Of a stretch of 33,850 bases of DNA, positions 26,723-33,850 are shown piece after piece. Position 1 is the stretch's first letter. The number at the start of each line of letters is the position of its first letter. A program made the position numbers and the translations under genes. The stretch covers positions 1-33,850 of the forward strand of contig DXEQ01000065.1 of assembly GCA_019114885.1 (NCBI GenBank), given 5' to 3'. The notes beneath the pieces are model-generated. The model saw only the letters and a program-made list of their open reading frames with translations, was not told the DNA's origin and did not search any database. This DNA comes from Candidatus Anaerobutyricum stercoripullorum. GTDB taxonomy: Bacteria; Bacillota; Clostridia; Lachnospirales; Lachnospiraceae.

Positions 26723-27472
26723 CTATTGTGGCGGTAATTGCCCCGCAGTCTTAATAAACCGCTCCGTTTCCTCCGTCAGCGCCATCTCGCTGTGCAGGTT
26801 GTAAAGGGCCGCCAGCTTATTTACCGCAAAAAGTGTCTCGCCCAGCCGCCGGGAGAGGGCGTCGTCTTCCTGCCCCGCAGCCTGCTGCAGCCGGACCACC
26901 GACTCCAGAATCTCCTTGAAGATCTCTTCCTCCCGAAGAGCGATAAGGCCCCGCTTCCCGGCCTTCTTTAACACCTTCTGGCTGCGGATGAGCGCCGGAA
27001 AGGCGGCCGGTACATTGGCAAGTTCCGCGGCAATGGCTCCGGCATCTCCCGATTGGGATTGTGCTGCAGCCGCCTGGGCTTCCCGATGCTCCTGTTCCTT
27101 GATGGCCTCCCAGGCCGCCCGCCGCTCCTCGTCGCTTGCATAGGTCTCCCCGCCAAACACATGCGGGTGCCGCCGGATCATCTTCCTCGTGATGCCGTCG
27201 ATCACATCCTCCAGGGTGAATTCCCCGCTCTCCTCGGCAATCTGGCTGTGCAGCATCACCTGCAGCAGCAGATCCCCCAGTTCTTCACACAGATTTGCCG
27301 GGTTGCCGGTGGCGGTCAGGTCGCTCACCGCCTGATTGACCTCATAGGCCTCCTCTATGGTATTCCCCTTCATGCTCTCGTGGGTCTGCGCCTTATCCCA
27401 GGGACAGCCGTTCTCGCCACGCAGGGCGGCCACGACAGCATGCAGTTCCTCAAAAGTAAATTGTCTGTCCAT
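26723..27472 (-). CDS. mazG: Nucleoside triphosphate pyrophosphohydrolase MazG
   Basis: LRGENGCPWDKAQTHESMKGNTIEEAYEV; EELGDLLLQVMLHSQIAEE; IRRHPHVFG. Confidence 0.95.
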   Translation of the reverse strand: MDRQFTFEELHAVVAALRGENGCPWDKAQTHESMKGNTIEEAYEVNQAVSDLTATGNPANLCEELGDLLLQVMLHSQIAEESGEFTLEDVIDGITRKMIRRHPHVFGGETYASDEERRAAWEAIKEQEHREAQAAAAQSQSGDAGAIAAELANVPAAFPALIRSQKVLKKAGKRGLIALREEEIFKEILESVVRLQQAAGQEDDALSRRLGETLFAVNKLAALYNLHSEMALTEETERFIKTAGQLPPQ

Positions 27473-27753
27473 CTTGTACTCCGTTTCAATGATTCGATAT
27501 CCGGGACAAAAAACATGTCCCCTTTAATATACAGATTGTTATGGCAACGCACGAAAGGTCCGTTCCTCTGGTATTTATTATAGCAATATGACCGGAAAAA
27601 ATCCATGCACTTTTCTTGTGTTTTGACAGGAATCTATTATAATAGTCAGTAATACAGCATGACGATTCGGCAATCTGCCCCGGACCGGCGCAGACACCGT
27701 GTTCGCACGGGCAGACGCATGACAAAAATCGTTATGGATCTCGGGAGGGACCT

Positions 27754-29562
27754 ATGAAAAAGTTTAACTACAGAACAACCGTCAATATAAACGGCAGCCT
27801 CATGCAGCTGGGATTTCGCTGTCAGCTGCCGGAGGAAATGTGTCATAAAAAAATACGGGTGCAGGCCATCTTCGCCCAGCGCCAGGTGGACCGCCGGTTC
27901 CCTATGGAAGTCTGTATAGAAGAGAGCGAGAACGGAGCGCAGCTTCTGGCAGACGCGCAGATCGAGCTGCCTTACGTCTTTCGCCAGCCGCCGCGCCACA
28001 AGGTCGCCATCACATTTGCTCTCTGGTGCGGGACAAGGGAATGGACCCTGAACGACCAGTCATTTCCGGTGCAGCGGGAACTCTTCGCCCGCCCGGAACA
28101 GACCGGAAGAAGAAATGTGGTCACATTCGCCGGCTGCACCATCGCCCTGCCATTCCTGATCGCCCGGGCGTGGTTTTCCGAAGGAAAAGACCTCAAAAAA
28201 GCCGTCAAAAAGGCCAACGAGACCGTCTACCGCCTGAGCGGCTACAACTACAGCCCACGGCAGCGGCACACCGACTATTTTGCCGCGAAGTACGAGCAAT
28301 TCGTCAGCCGCAGCCGGACTCTCTCCGGCAATCAGGTGCTGTTTCTGTCCGAGCGCCTGCCGGAAGAGGGCGGCAACCTGCAGCGCATCCGCCAGGCCCT
28401 GTCCCAGGACCCGGACGTGGAGATCACAGAATTCATCAACACCCACACGGTGGACGCCCTGAAAAAGAAAGAACTGCGGGAATGTGCCAGAAAATGTGCC
28501 GACGCCCGCGTCATCGTGCTGGAAGACTTCTACCCGCAGCTGCACCGCCTCCACATCCGCCCGGAGACGAAGGTGGTCCAGCTCTGGCACGCCTGCGGCG
28601 CATTTAAGACCTTCGGTCTCACCCGGATGGGCAAGCCCGGCGGCGCGCCGCAAAGCTCCATGAACCACAGAAATTATGACTTTGTAAGCGTCAGCAGCGA
28701 GACCATCCGCGATATCTACGCGGAGGCCTTCGCCATCCCGACCAACAAGGTAAAGGCGCTGGGCGTGCCGCGGACGGACGCCCTCTTTGACTGGGAGCGG
28801 AAGCGAAAGACGAGAGAAGCCCTCTACGAGAAATACCCGCTCCTCAGGGACCAGAAGATCATTCTCTTCGCCCCGACCTTCCGGGGTGACGGCAACAAGG
28901 ACGCTCACTACCCGCAGGACGCCTTTGATCTGGACGCCTTCCTCGAGAAGATGCCGGAAGACACCGCCTGCATCATCAAACACCATCCGTTTGTCCATCA
29001 GCCGGTGGAGATCCCGGCCCGATGGCAGAACCGCGCGCTGGACCTGACCGGAAAAGACCACATCAATGATCTGCTGCTGATCACCGACCTGCTGATCACC
29101 GACTACAGCTCCAGCATCTTCGAGGCCGCCATCCTGGAAGTGCCGATGCTCTTCTACGCCTTCGACGAGGAGGAATACATGGCCAGCCGGGACTTCTACT
29201 TCGCCTACGAAGAGATGGTGCCGGGCCCGGTGACAAAAACCTTCCGGGAACTCTGCCGCAGGGCCTCCCGTATGGTCAGCGGCCAGTGGAACCCGGTGGA
29301 CGAGCCATGGATATTCGGGGAGGACGCAGACGGCGCGCGCCGTCCGGATGCGGACCATCCGGATGACGAGTGTGCGGAGAAGGATCTGCTGACCCGCCGC
29401 ATGGAGCGGTTCCGGGAAGCCTTCTTAAGTGCCCTGGACGGTCACAGCACCGAGCGGGTGGCAGCATATATCAAGGAGAATTATCTGAAAAATGTACCGG
29501 AATCAACCGCGGAGGCAGCGGCAGACGCGGAAAGCGGAAGAAGGTGGAAGAATGAGGAATAA
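27754..29562 (+). CDS. CDP-glycerol:glycerophosphate glycerophosphotransferase family (TagB/TagF-like)
   Basis: VVQLWHACGAFKTFGLTR; LGVPRTDALFD; IILFAPTFRGDG; LLITDYSSSIFEAAILEVPMLFYAFDEEEY. Confidence 0.9.
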   Translation: MKKFNYRTTVNINGSLMQLGFRCQLPEEMCHKKIRVQAIFAQRQVDRRFPMEVCIEESENGAQLLADAQIELPYVFRQPPRHKVAITFALWCGTREWTLNDQSFPVQRELFARPEQTGRRNVVTFAGCTIALPFLIARAWFSEGKDLKKAVKKANETVYRLSGYNYSPRQRHTDYFAAKYEQFVSRSRTLSGNQVLFLSERLPEEGGNLQRIRQALSQDPDVEITEFINTHTVDALKKKELRECARKCADARVIVLEDFYPQLHRLHIRPETKVVQLWHACGAFKTFGLTRMGKPGGAPQSSMNHRNYDFVSVSSETIRDIYAEAFAIPTNKVKALGVPRTDALFDWERKRKTREALYEKYPLLRDQKIILFAPTFRGDGNKDAHYPQDAFDLDAFLEKMPEDTACIIKHHPFVHQPVEIPARWQNRALDLTGKDHINDLLLITDLLITDYSSSIFEAAILEVPMLFYAFDEEEYMASRDFYFAYEEMVPGPVTKTFRELCRRASRMVSGQWNPVDEPWIFGEDADGARRPDADHPDDECAEKDLLTRRMERFREAFLSALDGHSTERVAAYIKENYLKNVPESTAEAAADAESGRRWKNEE

Positions 29563-30634
29563 GCAGAGAAAACGATTACAGTATAAGATACAGGGACGGA
29601 AACGTTCGGGAGTATACGCAGCCCTGCTGACAGCCGCGCTGGCCGTGGCACTCCTGTGGATGCTGCCGGCGCAGCCTGCGCAGGCCGGGGCCATCACCAC
29701 GGTGAAGAAAAAGCAGAATCTCAAGATGAAGACGCTGACGCCGGACCTGCAGAAAAAGATTGCCGCCTCCACCCCGGCGGAAAAACCGAACAGTGACCTC
29801 ATCCTCCGCCATCCGGCGGCCCGGCTCACCACGGCCCGCCTGCCACAGGGGTACACTCATGACGATACCTACTATTATTATCTTTCTCAGATCGCCAACA
29901 CGGGAAAGCACAAAAACGACCTGCGGCTCACCCGCATAAAGTACAGAGGAATCGGGAAATATACCGTAGAATATATGACACTGAAACGATTCGGCCACGG
30001 CACAAACTTAGACTGCGCGCAGGCGGACGGCCTCACCTGGCTGTGGACCGGCAGCAATGCCCGCGGCAGCGGCGGCCCGACCACCGCCATCACCTGCTTC
30101 CGTTTCCGGCCGGGAACCACCCTGCGCAGGCAGGGGCAGTACACCTACCGCATCCCGGTCTCCGGCTCCGCCGGCCGGAAAGCCAGCAACTGTTATCCGG
30201 CCATCAGCGCCGACGGAACAGAACTTGCCGTCCGGTTCACCATCAGCGGCGGCCAGCAGTTCCAGATCTACAATCTGAAAGACGGAAACACCATCCGCCC
30301 GAAGAAAGTTAAGAAAACCGTAAGATTAAAAAGCACTCCCGGGGACTTCCAGGGGTTTGACATCTGCGGGACAACCATATATACTCTGGAAGGAACAAGA
30401 AGCAGAAGCGAAATGCGCGAGCTGGGAAAAGCATCCGAGTTCGCCCCGATTCGCATCCGCACCTACGACTACAGTACCGGCGCCAGCACCGTGCAGAAGA
30501 TCAGAGGCGCCAAGGCCATCAGCCACCGGGAACCGGAGGGCATACAGGTGGCGGGCGACGGAACGGTGGAACTGATGATTGCATCCCATTATAAAGAAAA
30601 ATATACCTGTGTGAATGTGTATGGGGTAAAATAA
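29552..30634 (+). CDS. Secreted helveticin-J-like beta-propeller protein
   Basis: Signal peptide (VYAALLTAALAVALLWMLPAQPAQA); HGTNLDCAQADGLTWLWTGSN..YPAISADGTELAVRF..FQGFDICGTTIYTLEG..REPEGIQV pattern; ATG overlaps the upstream CDS end. Confidence 0.6.
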   Translation: MRNKQRKRLQYKIQGRKRSGVYAALLTAALAVALLWMLPAQPAQAGAITTVKKKQNLKMKTLTPDLQKKIAASTPAEKPNSDLILRHPAARLTTARLPQGYTHDDTYYYYLSQIANTGKHKNDLRLTRIKYRGIGKYTVEYMTLKRFGHGTNLDCAQADGLTWLWTGSNARGSGGPTTAITCFRFRPGTTLRRQGQYTYRIPVSGSAGRKASNCYPAISADGTELAVRFTISGGQQFQIYNLKDGNTIRPKKVKKTVRLKSTPGDFQGFDICGTTIYTLEGTRSRSEMRELGKASEFAPIRIRTYDYSTGASTVQKIRGAKAISHREPEGIQVAGDGTVELMIASHYKEKYTCVNVYGVK

Positions 30635-30759
30635 AGAAAAACAAGTTTTTCCGTTGTCTAAAAAGCGGGAATATGCTATATTGTATAAAATTAATTTGCT
30701 AAAATATTACATCCATATTATAGGATTATATAATAACAGAGTGTACAGGAGGAGAAATT

Positions 30760-31647
30760 ATGAAGGGTATTATCCTGGCCGGCGGTTCAGGAACAAGACT
30801 GTATCCGCTCACAAAGGTAACCAGTAAACAGCTTCTTCCGATTTTCGATAAGCCGATGATCTATTATCCGATGAGCGTCATGATGATGGCGGGCATCCGG
30901 GATATCCTGATCATCTCCACGCCGATGGATACCCCGCGGTTTGAGGACCTGCTGGGAGACGGCCATCAGTTCGGAGTGAACTTAAGCTATGCCGTACAGC
31001 CAAGTCCGGACGGACTGGCCCAGGCATTTATCATTGGCGAGGAATTTATCGGCAATGATTCTGTAGCCATGGTACTGGGCGACAATATCTTCCACGGCCA
31101 CGGACTGAAGAAACGTCTGGTCGCCGCTGTGCAGAGAGCGGAGAAAGAATCCGGCGCCACGGTGTTCGGTTACTATGTGGACGATCCGGAACGTTTCGGT
31201 ATCGTGGAGTTCGATAAGGAAGGCAAAGCTGTCTCCATCGAGGAGAAGCCGAAGCACCCGAAGAGCAATTACTGTGTCACAGGATTATATTTCTATGACA
31301 ATCGTGTGGTAGACTATGCAAAGAACCTGAAACCATCTGCCCGGGGCGAGCTGGAGATCACAGACTTAAATCGCATTTACCTGGACAATCAGGAACTGCA
31401 CGTGGAACTTCTGGGACAGGGATTCACCTGGCTGGATACCGGAACTCATGAGAGTCTGGTGGACGCCACCAACTTCGTAAAGACGGTGGAACAGCACTCC
31501 CACAGAAAGATTGCCTGCTTGGAGGAACTGGGCTACATCAATGGATGGATCGGCGAGAAAGAGATGCTTGAGGCATATGAGATTATGCAGAAGAACCAGT
31601 ACGGTCAGTATCTGATGGACGTGCTGCGGGGTAAATATCTGGATTAA
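30760..31647 (+). CDS. rfbA: Glucose-1-phosphate thymidylyltransferase
   Basis: [37 protein letters not shown]. Confidence 0.97.
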   Translation: MKGIILAGGSGTRLYPLTKVTSKQLLPIFDKPMIYYPMSVMMMAGIRDILIISTPMDTPRFEDLLGDGHQFGVNLSYAVQPSPDGLAQAFIIGEEFIGNDSVAMVLGDNIFHGHGLKKRLVAAVQRAEKESGATVFGYYVDDPERFGIVEFDKEGKAVSIEEKPKHPKSNYCVTGLYFYDNRVVDYAKNLKPSARGELEITDLNRIYLDNQELHVELLGQGFTWLDTGTHESLVDATNFVKTVEQHSHRKIACLEELGYINGWIGEKEMLEAYEIMQKNQYGQYLMDVLRGKYLD

Positions 31648-31735
31648 CAGTAATCTCGTGCCTGCCGGGAAGAAGAGGCAAGATACCGGCAGAAATATGA
31701 GACAATACATTTATTAGAATTAAGAGGGAATTATC

Positions 31736-32770
31736 ATGACAATTATTGTGACCGGCGGAGCCGGATTTATCGGAGCTAACTTTGTATATCTTGAGTTAAA
31801 GGAACACCCGGAAGACCGGATTGTCTGCATTGACAAGCTGACTTACGCAGGCAATCTGGAGACATTGAAGGACGCCATGGACAATCCGAACTTCCGTTTT
31901 GTGAAGATGGATATCTGCGACAGAGAGGCTGTATTCAACCTCTTCGAGGAAGAGAAGCCGGATATCGTGGTGAACTTTGCCGCAGAGAGCCATGTGGACC
32001 GTTCCATCGAGGACCCGGGAATCTTCCTGCAGACCAATATCATCGGCACACAGGTGATGATGGACGCCAGCCGCAAATACGGCGTGAAGCGTTATCATCA
32101 GGTGTCCACAGACGAAGTGTACGGCGATCTGCCGCTGGACCGTCCGGACCTCTTCTTCACCGAGGAGACTCCGCTTAAGACCAGCAGCCCGTACAGTTCT
32201 TCCAAGGCGGGAGCTGACCTTCTGGTCAACGCCTACCACCGGACATTCGGTCTGCCGACCACCATCTCCCGGTGCTCTAACAACTACGGCCCGTATCAGT
32301 TCCCGGAGAAGCTGATTCCGCTGATGATCGCCAACGCGCTGGCAGACAAGCCACTTCCGGTCTACGGCGAGGGTCTCAATGTCCGCGACTGGCTGTATGT
32401 GGAAGATCACTGTAAGGCCATCGACCTGATCATCCGTGAAGGCAAGGTCGGAGAAGTCTACAATATCGGCGGCCATAATGAGATGAAGAACATTGATATC
32501 GTAAAGATCATCTGCGAGGCTCTGGGCAAACCGGAATCCCTCATCACCCATGTCACCGACCGGAAAGGTCACGACATGCGCTACGCCATCGACCCGGCCA
32601 AGATCCACAGAGAACTGGGCTGGCTGCCGGAGACCATGTTCAAGGACGGCATCAAGAAGACCATCCAGTGGTATCTGGACAACAAGGAATGGTGGGAGCG
32701 AATCATCTCCGGCGAGTACCAGAACTACTATGCGTCCATGTACGGCGACCGCCTGAAAGACGCAGAATAA
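31736..32770 (+). CDS. rfbB: dTDP-glucose 4,6-dehydratase
   Basis: MTIIVTGGAGFIGANFVYLELKEHPEDRIVCIDKLTYAGNLETL; YSSSKAGADLLV; SRCSNNYGPYQFPEKLIPLMI. Confidence 0.97.
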   Translation: MTIIVTGGAGFIGANFVYLELKEHPEDRIVCIDKLTYAGNLETLKDAMDNPNFRFVKMDICDREAVFNLFEEEKPDIVVNFAAESHVDRSIEDPGIFLQTNIIGTQVMMDASRKYGVKRYHQVSTDEVYGDLPLDRPDLFFTEETPLKTSSPYSSSKAGADLLVNAYHRTFGLPTTISRCSNNYGPYQFPEKLIPLMIANALADKPLPVYGEGLNVRDWLYVEDHCKAIDLIIREGKVGEVYNIGGHNEMKNIDIVKIICEALGKPESLITHVTDRKGHDMRYAIDPAKIHRELGWLPETMFKDGIKKTIQWYLDNKEWWERIISGEYQNYYASMYGDRLKDAE

Positions 32771-32789
32771 TATAAAAAACATTACGCCC

Positions 32790-32820
32790 TATTTTGATGA
32801 AAGTTAAGATAGGGCTTTCC
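32790..32820 (+). terminator. Weak terminator/attenuator-like hairpin between rfbB and rfbD
   Basis: GCCCTAT...ATAGGGC followed by only a short T run (ctttcc). Confidence 0.45.
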
Positions 32821-32850
32821 GTGCGTTAAGAGATAGATTTGGAGGACAGA

Positions 32851-33699
32851 ATGAAAGTATTTGTTACGGGAGTCAGAGGACAGCTTGGCTACGATGTGGT
32901 AAATGAACTGGAAAAACGGGGACACACCGCCATCGGCGTGGATATCGAAGAACTGGATATCACAGACGCCGCCGCAGTGGATAAGATGATCACAGAAGTG
33001 GACCCGGACGCAGTCATCCACTGCGCTGCATGGACGGCTGTGGACGCCGCCGAGGACAATGAAGATAAATGTCGTCAGGTCAACGCCGGCGGCACAGAAA
33101 ATATCGCAAAGGTCTGCAAGAAACTGAACTGCAAGATGATGTACATTTCCACCGACTATATCTTTGACGGCAAGGGTACCCGCCCGTGGGAGCCGGATGA
33201 CCCGGTGACCACACCGCTCAACGTCTACGGACAGACAAAGTATGAGGGTGAGTTGGCAGTGCGCGACAATGTAGAGAAGTTCTTCATCGTCCGCATCGCC
33301 TGGGTATTCGGTAAAGGCAAGAACTTTATCAAGACCATGCTGAATCTGGCAAAAACCCACGATCACCTCACGGTGGTCAACGACCAGTACGGCACACCGA
33401 CCTACACCTACGATCTGGCCAGACTGCTGGTTGATATGATTGAGACAGACAAATACGGCAACTACCATGCCACCAACGAGGGCGGCTACATCACCTGGTA
33501 CGACTTCGCCTGCGAGATCTTCCGTCAGGCAGGCGTGGACATCGAGGTGGAACCGGTGAGCAGCGCCCAGTACGCAGCCAAAGCCAAACGACCGGAAAAC
33601 AGCCGGATGAACAAGCAGAAGCTGGTGGATAACGGATTCCAGCCGCTGCCGGACTGGAGAGATGCGCTGGGACGGTATCTGGAGACGTTAGGGGAGTGA
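32851..33699 (+). CDS. rfbD: dTDP-4-dehydrorhamnose reductase
   Basis: MKVFVTGVRGQLGYDVVNELEKRGHTAIGVDIEELDITD; STDYIFDGKGTRPWEPDDPVTTPLNVYGQTKYEGE. Confidence 0.96.
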   Translation: MKVFVTGVRGQLGYDVVNELEKRGHTAIGVDIEELDITDAAAVDKMITEVDPDAVIHCAAWTAVDAAEDNEDKCRQVNAGGTENIAKVCKKLNCKMMYISTDYIFDGKGTRPWEPDDPVTTPLNVYGQTKYEGELAVRDNVEKFFIVRIAWVFGKGKNFIKTMLNLAKTHDHLTVVNDQYGTPTYTYDLARLLVDMIETDKYGNYHATNEGGYITWYDFACEIFRQAGVDIEVEPVSSAQYAAKAKRPENSRMNKQKLVDNGFQPLPDWRDALGRYLETLGE

Positions 33700-33747
33700 T
33701 GCTATTATGATGTTAATATATTTGGATTAGAAAGCGAGGAAAAATAG

Positions 33748-33850
33748 ATGAACAAGGGTAAAACAATTAGTCTGAAAGAAGTTTTATACCATATTCTTCT
33801 AAGAAGGCGTATTTTGTTGATTTGGATGATTGTTTTTGCAATTTTAGCGA
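33748..33850 (+). CDS. Start of a Wzz-like chain-length determinant/polysaccharide biosynthesis protein, truncated by the window end
   Basis: MNKGKTISLKEVLYHILLRRRILLIWMIVFAILA: short cytoplasmic segment then TM helix; follows rml genes. Confidence 0.5.
   Translation, partial: MNKGKTISLKEVLYHILLRRRILLIWMIVFAILA

Noticed and set aside
28060-29358. 432-aa minus-strand ORF opposite the glycerophosphotransferase
   Set aside because: Antisense shadow with no recognisable domain.

Overview
The window looks like an ordinary Lachnospiraceae-type Firmicute chromosome segment (taxonomic inference from protein style only). From left to right it holds: a giant secreted beta-helix/CARDB/Ig/BspA-like surface protein; a CcdA-TlpA fusion; a GntR/ABC operon; an ISLre2-type insertion sequence with recognisable ~20-bp terminal inverted repeats; a PrsA-like lipoprotein; a CBS-domain protein; an RsmF-type rRNA methyltransferase; a fused MtnK-MtnA methionine-salvage protein; a membrane-anchored Mrr-type nuclease; an M14 carboxypeptidase; an M17 aminopeptidase; citrate synthase; MarR; a FSA-type transaldolase; MazG; a TagB/TagF-type glycerophosphotransferase overlapping a helveticin-J-like secreted protein; and the start of a rhamnose/polysaccharide cluster (rmlA, rmlB, rmlD, Wzz-like). 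The most unusual signal is a ~0.68-kb ORF-free transcription unit (about 19745-20429). It has a perfect TTGACA-N17-TATAAT promoter and a strong terminator, and is built from ~54-nt degenerate repeats that each begin with a Shine-Dalgarno-like GGAGGT and GACCACC but lack a start codon. I match it to no RNA family I know. Other items of interest: a 138-bp MITE-like element with a half copy forming the 5'UTR of the Mrr gene, structured leaders upstream of the CBS protein and citrate synthase, a palindromic operator filling the gntR promoter spacer, and several in-frame or intergenic minisatellites. All calls come from reading the sequence; no database search was run.
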